Assembly: GCA_037954665.1 (NCBI GenBank)
Contig: JBBMOL010000037.1
Span: 3,396,501 to 3,460,500 of the forward strand
Reading direction: 5' to 3'
From: Laguncularia racemosa
Lineage: Eukaryota; Streptophyta; Magnoliopsida; Myrtales; Combretaceae
Length of the DNA stretch: 64,000 nucleotides
Below, piece after piece: positions 22,837-36,068 of the stretch. Made by a program: the position numbers and the translations under genes. The notes under the pieces are model-generated. The model saw only the letters and a list, made by a program, of their open reading frames with translations, did not search any database and was not told the origin of the DNA. The first letter of the stretch is position 1. The number at the start of each line of letters is the position of its first letter.

Positions 22837-24300
22837 CATGCTTATTAGCGTTTTTGGACGACATAAATCATTTCATGAAATTTGTTCAAGTAGGTTTAAA
22901 TGCTAGAGATGATGAATTATGCTGCAAGATGATGAATGATGTATTGTTCTGCTCAATTTTGTTTATTTTATTCACATTATGTTTTTTTTTTTAATTTTTA
23001 CTTTTTACTTTGATCACCTTTTCTTGTAGGTAATGATCTAGTAATGGAGTTATGTAGTTGATAACTTTATGTTAATTTATAACTACATTAAATGATTTTG
23101 GATTGATAGAAGTATTTTGCATTTCTTTTGAGGTTAAATAATTAAGTAAATAAATCATTTATGTGATTGGTTGAAAAAAAAAAAAAATTTCTTTAGATGG
23201 TAGTCATCATTTATAAGGAATAATGGATATTTATTGTTATAAAATCATTCTAAATAACTTCTCTCTACCCTATTTCTCTAAATCATATACTAATTGTATC
23301 TTCAATTTATTTATTTGTATTTTACGTTACTATAATATTTTTAGATATATAAGATTTGAAAACTACCCCCATTCTCTTTAATATAATAGATTAACAAAAG
23401 AAGATTTAATTATACAAAGAAACATATTTTTTAATAGATATCTTATACAACTATTGCATACAATTTAGGTAACCATAGAAGGATTATGACATGAAGTATG
23501 TGTAAGATAAATAGCAAGTATAAAAATTTTGTTTTATTTTTTATATGTTTTCCTTAATACTTACACAATCACTTCGTATATATTTTATGGTAAGTATAAT
23601 AGCCATAGATTGCCATTAATAAAAAATAATTACAATTTACTATGGATGAAAAATTTTATTATCTAAAATAAAAAATTATTTATAGTATTTTACAATAATT
23701 AAAGCATACGTTTTTATTAACAACTTATGTGTTTATAGTAAGTACAATAGTTTTTTTTTTTTGGAAAGTAAATTTATCTTAGTAGTCAAATAGTGCTAAT
23801 TTCATTGAATATAAAATGATAATTAAATTATTATTGTACCATTTCCTATTTATAATAATGTATTGATTGAAAATTAGTGTGGGGATTTATTATATAAATG
23901 ATGAACTTGTGCAAAAGGATTATATAATGAGTGGGAATAATTAATAATAATGTCAAGGAATACTAAGAGTTGTTATTGCATTTATTAAAAGTATAGTCAT
24001 TTTTACCATGTGAACAATGATAATAATAATCAATTAATGAAACATTATAAGTTATCCATTTTCATTTTCGGGAGCTTGAATTACTTGCATCAATTTTTAA
24101 TATATTTTATGTCACATTTATATCATATATCAGTTAACACAGTCTATGTATGAGATGATGAAGCAAACAATAACATACTAAGTTACTTATGTATATGTAT
24201 GAGATGATCAAGCAGACAATAACATACTAAGTTACTTATGTACCATAGGATAAAATATACGTACAAATACTAGATAACACTACATCCCAAAAGAAAAAAA
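22837..24300. other. No gene; very AT-rich
   Basis: No family-like coding sequence. A ~50-bp phrase (ATGTATGAGATGATSAAGCA, then ACAATAACATACTAAGTTAC) occurs twice in tandem around 24145-24240. Confidence 0.45.
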
Positions 24301-24302
24301 AA

Positions 24303-24552
24303 TGGTAAATGTCATATTTGATATTTAAACTTTATTTATTTTTATAATTAACTACTTAAATTTTAAAATATCAATTTATTATTTATAAATTTTTTATAGT
24401 CATTTATCGTATCTGAATTGGATAGTTAATTGTAAAAATTAACAAAGTTTAGATAATTAATTGCAATCATAGGTAAAATTTAGGTATAAATTGATACTTT
24501 AAAGTTTAGGAAGTTAATTATAAAAATAAACAAAATTTAGATACCAAATGGG
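24303..24552. mobile_element. TIR MITE, family shared with 48175-48460
   Basis: The left arm TTTATTTATTTTTATAATTAAC and the right arm GTTAATTATAAAAATAAACAAA are inverted copies set in longer inverted arms (ACTTAAATTTTAAAATATCAATTTA versus its diverged reverse). Outer text GGTAAATGTCATATTTGATA matches the reverse of the right end of the second copy. About 250 bp, non-coding. Target duplication not resolved. Confidence 0.7.
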
Positions 24553-26394
24553 GAGAAGAAAAAAAAATAGAAATCTAGTAAAGACATTATATTATAATAA
24601 TGCTGACCGTAAATGTAATAACCTACAAGTAATGATTAGAATATGACAAAAGTAGGGTAAAGTAGCCCATAAATCCTCATATTTCAAGTTTATTATGATA
24701 TATATACCTTATTGAGTGAAAATATTAAGAATCATATTTATGTCATTAATTTTGGAATTTAAGGTCAATGAAATTTTTTTTCTAAATAACCTTAAATACT
24801 AAAATGAGATCTCATAAGTTACGTGAAATCAAATCTCCAAAATGAGTTGAAACGCAATAAATATAGTTAATAAACTAAAGTTTATCAGGTTAAGTCTTAA
24901 TTATTTTAAGAGTAAAGAATTAAAATTTGATGTATAATATAATGTTCTATTATTTTTTGAATATATTATGGAACTTTTACTTAGTATAAATCATGCTTGA
25001 AAAGTCACACGAAATTGGATTGAGTTGTCTTGATTATCCATTAATAGCCGTAATTTCAATTCTTCATGGAAAAGACTTATTGCCGCTACACATGTAAGGA
25101 CCAAGTGCCGGTATCTCATCTCATAGTTTTTTATATTACAATATAATAATATATAAATAAATGCCACCATTCAATTCTTCCTAATGGAGAAATCATTGGC
25201 CGAATCCCTATTCAATGAGCAATCACCACTTGAGTTGGGAAGATAACTCCCGAAAAACATAGGATAGTGCTGGATTGAATCAGTAATTTAGTTTGTCGAT
25301 TCACGAATTGTGAATCAGTTTAGGTTTATATAATGAATCAATTATTTATATATATATATATATATAAAAGCTGCTTTATGAGCCTAATTATCCAATGAAC
25401 CGTTAATTCATATAAACCAAATTAAAATTGAAAAATCTCGAATCGATATCAATTTATATATTTATAATTCAGAAACCAATGAGTCTAAACCGATTCAGGA
25501 TTGGTTCAGCCCCGAACCCACATCTAGCTCCAAGCTTAGGTAACAAAGTCGGAGAATAAGGGCAATATATATTTTACTATTTATTTTAGCCGATAAATAA
25601 CTTGAACCTCCCCAAAAATACTTAGGAATGAAAATGGAGAAATTACCAAACTTTAAAATTAATACTATCCTTGCATCAACATAATAAACATTTACTTTGA
25701 CCAAGGCCACCATGGACTACCAACCGACCATTGCAACCACCTTACGGAAATCGAACAAGCGTTCTCTAATTTTGAAAGAATAGCAAACGACCTCTATTCT
25801 TTACCAAACTTTAGGACACAGTATATTCTTAATCCTATTTCAGATTTGTGAAGTCTTTTAAAGTCTTCGCATTGGTTTTTTAAACGAACTTTTCTGTCAA
25901 TTATATGATGACTCTGGAATTGTTGTAAAATGCTACTGAAATCTACTGCATTAAAATGTTTGGACCTTGGATGAATTATTACAATTTTTTATTTAAGAAA
26001 CTTTGAGTTTCACGTTATTTTTATTAACATTTAGGGGCTCGAGTGTAAATACTAAAAAAAAGGTGTGAAATGGTAAAACTATGAATATAGGAAACTTTCC
26101 TTATGCAACATGGAGTCTATTTGATAGGCTTTACAAGAAAAATGAATATATAGGAGACAAATTAAGGTTCCTAGAAATTAGAAGTCGAAGAGGTAAAACT
26201 GCAATGTTTTTAATATAAATTCCATAATACATTATATACAATTAGTATGATTTGCATTTTAAAAGCTATCTAAGATATAAATATGTTATGAAAGTTGAGG
26301 GTACATTGATACATCTACTTGAATAAAAATAGAGAATGAGTATTGTCGGATGACACTACTTCACCAGATGAGCTACGCAAGGGAGATATGCACC
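24553..26394. other. No gene recognised
   Basis: AT-rich sequence with a (TA)n run at 25349-25368. The ORFs here have no recognisable similarity. Confidence 0.4.
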
Positions 26395-26525
26395 TTAAGG
26401 AGTAGGATTATATTACCATTTAACCGTGGTAAGTAGATCAAAAATGGTAAGTTCATACTATAAGGTAGAGATATTTTGGTTAATATGAGGAATTAACGTG
26501 TCAGAATGCTAGAAGGTCGTGTACT
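26395..26525 (+). mobile_element. 5' LTR fragment of gypsy element II
   Basis: Direct-orientation match to ~30930-31055 of the 3' LTR: GGTAAGTTCATACTATAAGG, GGTTAATATGAGGAATTAAC and GTGTCAGAATGCTAGAAGG are all recognisable there. The rest of this LTR is missing or inverted (next entry). Confidence 0.72.
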
Positions 26526-26527
26526 TG

Positions 26528-26747
26528 AGCATGTTCCCTCTTATTCGATCTTTTATCCTCTTCTGCTCCCAAAATCCATTCTATATCTAATCCTACTTTT
26601 TCCTATAATCCTTATCAATTAAAAATCCATACTTAAATCCCTTTTAATCCATCATTTATACCCACACAGAACAATCATGATCAACTTCGACTATAATTTA
26701 ATCAGACACTTACAAGAACTTCAAAGAAACTACATCAGGGTTTAGTC
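26528..26747 (-). mobile_element. Inverted LTR segment of element II
   Basis: Reads as the reverse complement of ~31090-31330. For example ATGTTCCCTCTTATTCGAT and CCATCATTTATACCCACACA here correspond to ATCGAATAAGGGAACACG and TGTGTGGGTATAAATGATGG there. It is followed directly by gag in the forward orientation. Confidence 0.78.
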
Positions 26748-27460
26748 AATATTTTGGAGCCTAACCTTTAGCATGAGATAGGGTCCTTCTAACTACCTAC
26801 TTATGCTAAGGTAGTGGACAAAGCCAAGTATATGGAGTAGAGTAGGAAGAAGACTAAAGAACAACTAGCCTGTAGATCGAGAGTGATGGTAGGAAAGAGA
26901 CCGGCACAAGGGGTTATGCTTTAGGAGAAGGATAAGAGGCCCTAGATGGTTCAAGCTAGACTTGTGGCTTTTGCTCTACCCTTATTTCAATCAAGACCTA
27001 CACTTCCAGCCTTACCACCACCTTCAATGGTTGGAGCAAGACATAAGTGACCAAGATGTTTTGAACCACATGAGTTAAGCTACTACAATTGCCAAGATGG
27101 GCCTGTTTCTCATGTGGAAAGGTGGGCATGTTAGTATGAATTGTAATGAGAAGGCTATTCCCCAGACTTTCAACTATAACTATAAACGGCGAGGTCACCA
27201 AGCTCTCGAGTGTAGCACCATAAGGAGTGAGGTAGCCACAATGCCACAACTAGTCTTAGTTTAGTAAGCAATCAAGGCATAGGGCTAGGTTTAAACAAGA
27301 AGATTTGAGACAATTGGACCAAGAAAAAAAGCCCCAACCTGTGTGTTTGCCCTTTAGTAGTAGAAGCAATAGGACACCTTCATCAAGACACTATTGCATG
27401 TATGCTTTTCGTACACTCTGCTAATGCCTTTATATTTGTTTATACTTGTTCAACACACTC
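26748..27460 (+). pseudogene. gag: gag remnant of gypsy element II
   Basis: Forward-strand Gag text without its N-terminus: TYAKVVDKAKYME-like at about 26800, a KRPAQG stretch, then a nucleocapsid region with two decayed zinc knuckles around 27050-27230 (CFSCGKVGH-like, then NYKRRGHQALEC). Stops and frameshifts are frequent. The same region of element I is 2590-2950. Leader, start codon and capsid N-terminal half are absent because of the 5' rearrangement. Confidence 0.7.
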
Positions 27461-30400
27461 ATGCATTTCTGAAGCTTTTATGCATGTGTGTGGTTTGAAA
27501 TCTAAATTACTAAGTGATTCCTTGAATGTGAGCACACCTTTGGGAGTAGGAAAGGCATTAGACTAGATTTGTAGAGATGTGCATATAGTAATACAAGAGC
27601 AAGTGATGCCAATTGATCATTAAGTCTTAGAGATGAATGACTTTAACATCATTTTGGGAACAAATTAATTATCCAAGTACTATGCTACTATCAATTGCTA
27701 CAACCTAATGGTCCATTTTAGTCCTTTAGATGAAGATTCGATAAGATTGAAGTTAGAAGCTTAGAGACTAACATAATTACCCACATATGACTTGTAGGGT
27801 AAAGGTAAATTGGTAGTATTATCAATGGAATCAAGTGAAACCATGAATCTAGAGGAAGTACTTGTGGTGAAGGAATTTGTTGAGGTTTTCCCAAAAGACT
27901 TACCTAGTTTACCCCTAGTTAAAGAAGTAGAATTTAGCATTGATCTAATACCAGGTACAACACTAATATGTAAAATAGCTTATAGAATGGTGCCAACAGA
28001 GTTGGTGGCATTAAAGTCCTAGTAGGAGGAATTACAGGATAAAGGTTTATTAGATCAAGTGTGTCACCATGAGGTGCACCTTTCCTTTATGTTCAAGAAT
28101 AAGTATCCCCTCCTTAAGATTGATGATCTATTTGACCAACTACAAAGAGCTCAGGTATTCTCAAAAATTGACCCAAGATTAGGATATCATTAATTGAGAA
28201 TCATGGAAGAAGATATGTAAAAACTGCTTTTAAAACTTGGTATGGGCATTTTGAATTCTTAATAACACCATTTGAGTTGACAAATGCATTGGCATCTTTC
28301 ATAGACTTAATGAACAAGGTATTTTAGGACCTCTTGGATAAGCTTGTGGTCGTATTCATCAATGACATTCTAATATACTCCAAAAGTAAAAAGACCATGA
28401 GAAACACTTAAGGCAAGTATTGAGTAGATTGTGAGCTAAGAAGCTATATGCGAAATTCAACAAGTGTGAGTTTTGGCTAAAATAAGTGTATTTTCTAGGA
28501 CATAATGTAAATAGGGATGGAATCATGGTTAACCTAGAAAAAGTAAAGGCAATAGTAGATTGGTCCCAACCGAAGATGGTGATTGAAATTAGAAGCCTCC
28601 CCAAATTAGCAAGGTACTATAGAAGATTTGTAGAGGGATTCTCCAAAATAGCAACTCCTCTCACTTGACTAACTTTGAAAGAAATGAAATTTGAATAGAA
28701 TGAAGCGTGTGAGACTAGTTTCTAGAAGTTGAAGGAGTAACTTGTTACAACCCTAGTTTTGGCTTTACCCTAAAGAGGGAAGGAATTTATCATTTTCAAT
28801 GATGCATCAAACTAGGGGTTGGGGTATGTCTTAATGCAAGATGAGAGAGTTGTGGCCTATAGATCACATTAACTGAAACCATATGAAAGGAATTACCTTA
28901 CTCATGACTTAGAATTGGTAGTAGTACTTTTGGCACCTAAGTTGTGGAGACACTACCTATGTGGTGAGAAATGCAAAATTTTCACTAATCACAAGAGCTT
29001 AAAGTACATCTTCACCTAAAAGGAGTTGAATATGAGGTAGAGGCAACAGTTGAAATGAATAAAAGATTATGATGTGGAAATCCAATACCACCTTGAAAAG
29101 GTAAACGTAGTAGTCGATGACCTAAACAAAAAATGATAAGGTAATATAACGGCATTGCTTACTAGTCAAAGACAATTACTAGATGACATGAGAAGCATGG
29201 AGCTAGAGATTTTTACGCAAAAGATAGGAGTGCAGTTAGCCAATTTACACATTCAGCCTACCTTGATTGATAAGATTAAGATGGCTCAGAGGGAAGATGC
29301 TAGTATACAAAGAATAAAGGATTAAATAGATCATGGCTAGGCTGTAGAGTTTAATATGGATGCAGAGGGAGTTTTGAGTTATGAAACAAGACTATATGTA
29401 CCTGCAAGATTGGAATTGAAGAGGGAATTATTGCATGAAGCTCATTACTCTAGGTATGCTATACATTCAAGAAGCACTAAGATGTATAGAGATTTAAAGG
29501 CTCATTATTGGTGGAATAATATAAAGTGAGAAATAGCAAAGTACATTGCTAAATGTGCAACCTATCAACAAATCAAAACAAAACATTAGAGGCTAGCAAA
29601 AGAAATATAACCAGTTCTAGTACATGAGTGGAAATGGGAGCGTGTGACCATATATTTTGTCACAACCCTCCATAAGACCAAGGAGAAACATGCTATAATA
29701 TAGGTGATATTGGATAGGTTGAAAAAGTCAACCCATTTCATACTAATCAACATAAGATATAAACCGGAACAGTTGGCCAGGTTGTATATTTAAGAAGTGG
29801 TAAGGTTACATGGTGTGTCGGTAACTATAACTTCTGATAGGGATACCCGATATGTAACCAAGTTCTAGAAAAGCTTACATAAAGCCTTGGGTACCAAGGT
29901 ATAGTTTAGTACTGCATTTCACCCTCAAACTAATAGGTAGTCAGAAAGAACCATGCAAATCTTAAAAGATATGCTATGTGCATGTGCCCTAGAATTTGAT
30001 GGCCATTGGAATGAGCATTTTCCACTAGCTGAATTTTATTATAACAATAGCTACCAAGCAACAATACAAATAACTCCATATGAAGAATTATATAGAAGGA
30101 AGTATAGGTCAACCATTTATTGGGATGAAGTGGAGAAAGACGACTTTTAGGGTCAGAGCTAATGTAAGAGGCTACTGAAAAAAGTAAGAATAATACAGCA
30201 ATGAATGTAGGCAACTTAGAGTCACCAAAAGAGCTATGTAGATAGAAAACGATGCCCCATGCAGTTTAAGGTAGAAGGTAAAGTTTTACTAAAAATCTCT
30301 TTAACCAAAGGAGTGATCAAGTTTAGATCAAGAGGAAAGCTAAACCTGAGATATGTTGGCTTGTTTGAGATAATAGAAAGAATTAGAAGTGTAGCATATA

Positions 30401-30690
30401 GATTGCCATTGCCACCTAGCTTAGAAAGGGTGCATGACATGTTCCATATGTCAATGCTGAGGAAGTTTGTACCAAATTAAGATTAAGAATCTACACTTCA
30501 ACCTTTAAACGGGTAGCCGAATCTCACTATAATAGAATGACCTATTAATATTATCAATACAAAGGAGCAAGTATTGAGGATTCAGTAATTCCTACGTTAA
30601 AGTATAGTGGAGTAATCAAACAAAGCATAAGGCAACTTAGGATCTGGAAGATGAGATAAAGAAAAAGTACCCAGAATTGTTATAAGAATC
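27461..30690 (+). pseudogene. pol: pol (protease, RT, RNase H, integrase, chromodomain) of element II, broken
   Basis: Protease remains are weak (DFNIILGTN near 27640). RT begins around 27830 (EEVLVVKEFVEVFPKDLPSLP). A gap of roughly 25 residues removes the LCIDYR block with the first catalytic Asp. The catalytic strand reads VVVFINDILIYSKS, with Asn for the first Asp of the DD pair (codon 28361-28363). RNase H follows at 28660-29120 and a zinc-binding integrase segment at about 29480-29590. The first integrase catalytic Asp is Tyr (VTIYFVTTL, near 29650), while the Glu of SERTMQ near 29945 remains. 29953-30150 and 30259-30480 are clean integrase and GPF/Y-module stretches (YVGLFEIIERIRSVAYRLPL, MFHMSMLRKF). 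A decayed chromodomain runs to about 30690. Confidence 0.85.
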
Positions 30691-30726
30691 AAGTAATTTT
30701 CGATGGCGAAAGTTTTTGTGAGGAGG

Positions 30727-32898
30727 TATATTTTAAAATAGAAATAATAATAATAATTAAATGATAATGGTAATCATGTAATTACTCCTAAATAGAGAAG
30801 GACAAATTAGTCTTTGTAGGAGTTTTAAACCACCACTAACTCTCTCTCCTTCCTTTCTTTTCCTTTTTTAGTTTAACGTTTATAGTAGTTCCACCTAACT
30901 TAACCACAGAAATTGAAGTGCTTAGGAAAATGAGTTTCCAACCTAAGGAAGATTAGTTTAGACTAAAAAAAGGTAAGTTTATACTTTAAGTAGGGTAGAG
31001 ACACTCTGGTTAATATAAGGAATTAACATGTTAGAATGCCTATAGATCATGGTTTGTGACAAAAATTCCTTGAAATGTGCAAGTTCGTTGTGGTTCCGCA
31101 AGTTCTAGTGAATCTTATAAACCCTAATGTAGTTTCTTTGAAGTTTTTGTAAGTGTATGATTAAATTATAGTCAAAGTTAAGTGTGATTGTTGTTGTGTG
31201 GGTATAAATGATGGACCCCAAGGGATTTAGGTATGGATTTTTTGTCAATAAGAAGTATAAGAAGAAGTAAGGTTAGATCAAGAATGGATCTTGAGAGTAG
31301 AAGAGGATGAAATATCGAATAAGGGAACACGTCTTGGTACATGCCCATATACCTAACCATGTTCATGTGAAGAGTCATGTAGTAAAGTGTACAGCCAAAC
31401 TACATAGGCATGTACTTATACATGCCTCTAAATATAGTCATGTTGGTTGGTGCTTGAGTATAGGGGGGTATATAACCAAAGAACACGGTCGTGTGTGAAA
31501 ATATTTACACCTTTATTCAAGTATTAGTCATCATTCGAAACAAGAATCACTAAAGTCTGCTCATTCAAGTACATGATACAGTGCTTGTTGCGTGTATGTG
31601 ATAGGCTAGTAATATAAATGAGCCTAATACGTATTTAACCAATATTAACCGATGTGTTTTTTGTGTGTGGTTTGGCTTAGAGGCCAAAGGTGACAGATCC
31701 CTAAGGAGCCTTTAGTATGTAACATTATCCTTGGTGAAGTCATGTATCGAAATAATCTGAGGTAGATCTAGGGGTGTTAAGGCCGATGGTGACAATTCAT
31801 GACACCATTTTAACAAAGGTAATTCCCAACTTAAGATATATCTATATAAATAAATATATGTAATATATATGTGTGTGTGCTTGTGTGAGTGAAATCATGA
31901 GTACTCTATTGTTGATTATGTTGGCATTAAGAAAATAAAGTGATTGGTTGATTTTCCTATTTGCATTACTTGTATGTGAGCTTGTCATTATGCTCACATG
32001 TGTGTATGAGGTATCATGTACTAGGCTTAAGCTCACTCTTTTACTCTTTTTCAGTTATAGGTAGTTATAATAAGTTTACTACTTATGATAAATATGGAGA
32101 TACATATTATTACTATCAAGATAGGGAGAGCGGCGAGTAATAATACTATTACAAAGATGATATCATTAAGGGTTGTTGTAGTTGTCAATTAGATTATGTC
32201 TATATGGAGATGAGACTCCTAGTGTTTTCTATTTTAGTGTTCTATTGTTTTAGTATCATGAGACGTAGTTCGAATCCTTCCTTATTATACTTGTGGTTGG
32301 AATGACTTATTGGGGTATTGTTTATACTCCCCTACGACAGGAAAGTACGTGGGTCTTGCTCCATGCTAAGCGGGCAGGGGTCCGAGGAAGCCGCCCCAAT
32401 GAGGGTCTCAAGGGAGCAACGCCTCCTAGACACTAAAGGGCTTTTAGCAATTAAGCCCATATCTATTCATTAAAAGTTTGGGCTTATGCCCATGAATAGC
32501 TATTACTATATATTCTCTTTTTCACTTGTAATTGCGTGATGAAAACGAGAAGTGAGGTGTTAATTATAGTGGAATCCTCTACTGGTCGTAGCCCTAGTTA
32601 ACGAGTGAACTAGGATAAATCTTGTACTTTTATTTTTCTTCCTCTTTTAACTTTACTTCATTATTATTAGTGAGTGTCAGCCCTAATATCAACTTCTTAT
32701 CGTGCGCCAACCTTTACATGACTTGCCTATAAGTCATTCAGTTTAGTATGTAGAGTTATTTTCAATATTATTTGGTTCTTCTTAAAGATAAATTCTAGCG
32801 TTAATGGTGTCAATAGACTTGTTTACTAAAGCCTTAACGTGTCATTATTTAATAGGAATACATGATGGGTTGTAACGTCTTGAGTTTAGGGCATTACA
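30727..32898 (+). mobile_element. 3' LTR of gypsy element II (with nested solo LTR)
   Basis: Begins TATATTTTAAAATAG after the purine tract TGTGAGGAGG and ends GAGTTTAGGGCATTACA, comparable to GGGGCGTTACA of element I. It shares phrases with the element I LTR (GACAGATCCCTAAGGAGCC, CACGGTCGTGT, TCATGAGTACTCTATTGTTG), so the two families are related. Net length is about 1.76 kb once the 32308-32718 insertion is removed. Confidence 0.78.
32308..32718 (+). mobile_element. Copia-type solo LTR with TSD TGACT
   Basis: A 411-bp unit starting TATTGGGGTATTG (an eroded TGTTGGGG) and ending CCTTTACA, flanked on both sides by TGACT (32303-32307 and 32719-32723). It carries the CTCCCCTACGACAGGAAAG block also seen at 17497 and an R/U5-like tail (TAGTGGAATCCTCTACTGG, AAATCTTGTACTTTTATTTT) typical of short Ty1/copia LTRs. 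No internal region or second LTR. It sits inside the 3' LTR of element II. Confidence 0.85.
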
Positions 32899-33099
32899 AA
32901 GAGTAAGGTAGTGGTAAGGACTCATAGTTGGTAATAAGTAAAACAAGGGAAGAGGAAAAAGAGAAAATGAAATTAGAAGAGGAAAAATACCCTAAAGGGT
33001 ATCTATATGGTAATAGTCTACTATATGCACTTTGAAACCTAAGAGCAGTACTACTTACTTTCAAATTTGAAAGATACATACCAAGCATCTCTTACCATA

Positions 33100-34320
33100 G
33101 GTTATATTAAAAGAGAATTTTAGATTTAAGTAGCCAATAAATAGAAATATAATATAACATTCATAATTATTAAACAAACTAGCATAACATAAGATCAAAC
33201 TTAAGTTTCAACATAGATTAATAACCTTCATAATGCTTGGATTTCTACATCTCATTGCTTCTTGTCTTATCTTATACTAGTCTAGTGATTTACCAAACCT
33301 GACAACATATCCTATTATAGATACTTACGCAATGCACTCCACCATCTATACCTATAGCTCGAGGGTATATGCTAAATAGGTCTTACAAGCAATAGAAACT
33401 ATAAGGGAATAGGTTATCACTATTTACTAAGGCTTTCCTCTCATATTATGCAACATGTAAATATAAACAAGTTATCATACATTAAGTGAATGTATGAAAT
33501 GAAGCACATAAATGCAACAACATATACAACTATTTGAAAATTATATACAACTAGGAGTATAATCCCCTCCCCTCCCCTCTGCACTCACCCCCGCTCCCCC
33601 TCCTTAAACCTACCTTGAGTTGGGAAGTCTTACCCATTTATGTAAATAAAACCTATTGTCAACCTTGGGTTCTACTATCCTCACATTATCTTTGACAAAA
33701 TAAGCATATCACTCAAATACCAATGAGCATATGCAAAAAGTAAAGGGATGTAGTTATGTGGAGCCCTCGTAGTCTACAACACCTATAAGTGATGAATCCC
33801 CACATTAGGCTCCAATCAAAGGACAAAACTTCCCAATACCACTTAGTTTCTAGAGGTTAGAGCAAGGTAAAATCATAAGATGTAAACCATTTTATGGCCC
33901 CTACATACTATCATATAGTATTGATATCCTTTAAATATGCAAATTTAATGCTAGGCATATCCAATTAATTATATTACCGAATATAATTGTTAAATTTATT
34001 TATTTAGGTAACCACTCAAATTTGTAGACAATCATAATCCCTATACATATATCTATATGCAGTATACAGTTTACTCATATTAGCACATCATCATTTGAGA
34101 TTTACTTTACTTAAGTCAAAGCAAATCAAACAAGCACAAGTATAATCTCATATCTCCAAGTATTGTACAATTTTTAATCATATTAACATATAGAACAAGA
34201 TGTATTATACTATGCATACAAATAAGCATAATAATCAAGGAGGATAACTCACCTATCCATTATACTTAATTATAGTAACTTTAGACAATTGGTTAGTGGA
34301 GAAATCTTCAAGGTAGACGC
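33100..34320 (-). mobile_element. LTR-like sequence, minus orientation
   Basis: Read on the minus strand this gives GACTTCCCAACTCAAGGTAGG, a C/G-rich spacer, CATACATTCACTTAATGTATG, then ATAACTTGTTTATATT. That order parallels the solo LTR at 20980-21130 (ATTCCCAACCCAAGGTCAAG ... ATAACTTGTTTGAAATTG). Termini and TSD not found. No coding sequence. Confidence 0.4.
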
Positions 34321-35103
34321 TACCCAAGTAAATAACAAGTAATTAGTTATTTAATAAACTAAATTTTAATTGATCAAGTTCGCTCACTTTTCCCATCCTA
34401 AACCCAAATTTTGAATTAGCATACTATAATAGTTTTAATTCCATCATTGATAAGGTTAATTATCATCATTATTATTTTATATCTATTATATATTTGTGTT
34501 AATTTGTAAGTTTTAACATAGTTTGCTAAATTTCAAGAATAATTTGTTTAAGCAAATGGATAGATCAAATGAAATTTCAGTTTCTTTTGGATTAATTGTA
34601 TGAATTAAACAAAATTGTTAATTTAGGGGTTGTATCACTCAAATCAATTTAGTCTCGGAGAAACAAAATCTTGAGCTCAATTTTTTTTTTTTTTTAAATC
34701 ATCGGACTCCTAGTTGGAATTTTATTTGCAATTCCACATTTCTCGAATAGTCATTAAATGCAATAGTAATAGGTAAACGAAAATTTCAAATTTCTTTATT
34801 TGCACTCAAGGTTCGTGGCATTAATATGTATCCGGTGTTTCAATTACCTATTCATTGTTATTCTTGTTAATTTACTGTAAATTTTTTATTACTATTATTT
34901 TATATATAATTATATTTTTTTTTTCCTTTAGGCTTTTTGTTTCTTTCTTAATATTAGCAATTATAAGGAAAGGGATTGGTAGAAGCTAAATTTTCTTCCT
35001 GGTTATTCTGAGCAAGGATTACGCATGTATATTCACTAATTTTTCTTTATCTTACTTTTATTCTAATTAACCTTTACCTCTTCAATTTATTGGCATCATC
35101 AAT
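34321..35103. other. No gene recognised
   Basis: AT-rich sequence with T-runs at 34680-34695 and 34915-34924. Nothing supported. Confidence 0.4.
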
Positions 35104-35897
35104 TAGGGTGTAGTTGCATACATGTTGTTGGTCTTTAACTTTTGTTAATTCCAGATTAATGATGGCAAGAGCAAAACTTTGATCTCTTGTATATTATTGG
35201 CATGCACAAGTAAAAGAATTTTAAAATTACGCTCTATGTCACTTCTAGATCTTCAATAATATAACGAATGAGTAAATCCTATATATTCATATACTCGTTT
35301 TTTATAAGATTTTAGTATATTTAGAAAATATTATATCTACATTTATATTTTTTTTTATTTTATTATTTTAAGAAAATTCAATTTAATTAACACCATCTTA
35401 TTTTATGTGTATGTCTAAAATTTAGTTGATTCCCTTCTTTTGTTCTAATGCATGATAACTTATGAAAATGACATTAGTATGCCATGCACGTGTGTGTAGA
35501 TATCTTGTTTCAGTAGATATAGAAGGGAAGGATTTAAGAGGAAAGGAATTAGAAGGATGGAAAAAAAATTAGGGTATTTGATTTTTTTTTTATACATATT
35601 TGTTTAGAGGGGGAAAGGAAAAAGAAGGAAAACTAATTATCATTAAAGATAAAATATGATATAGTAGTAAATTATTAAAATGCATATAATAATTAACAAT
35701 TTAATCAATTATGGAGGATAAAATAAAAAATTAATTAAAATTTCGAATTCCCTTTACTTTCTCTCTATTTTCGAAAGGAACAAATTTTTGTAGGACCTAT
35801 ATAGATTTATTCCTCCCCAATTCCATTCCTTTCTAACTTTTCATCTTAAAAAACAGTAAAAAAATAATCAAATCTCCTTGGACTCCTTCCCTACCTT
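35104..35897 (+). repeat. Direct repeat R1, left copy
   Basis: Nearly collinear with 37913-38715. Both contain TTCCAGATTAATGATGGCAA, GGCATGCACAAGTAAAAG, CATGCACGTGTGTGTAGATA and CAATTTAATCAATTATGG. Differences are small: about 15 bp here after ATATAACGAATGAG are missing from the right copy, and a short TATCTTGTTT duplication is present only in the right copy. Confidence 0.85.
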
Positions 35898-36068
35898 TTC
35901 TATCGTCTGTCGCAGCCACCGTCACACTCACAAGTCGCACGTAGATAGGTTTGTTGCTGTTGTTGATTTGTATTGTTGTTGGTGTTGTTGATCTCTATTA
36001 ATTATTGTTGAAGATGACTGTGGTATTCTTATTCCTAGATATCTATTGTTTGTTGCTGCTGTTGGTTA

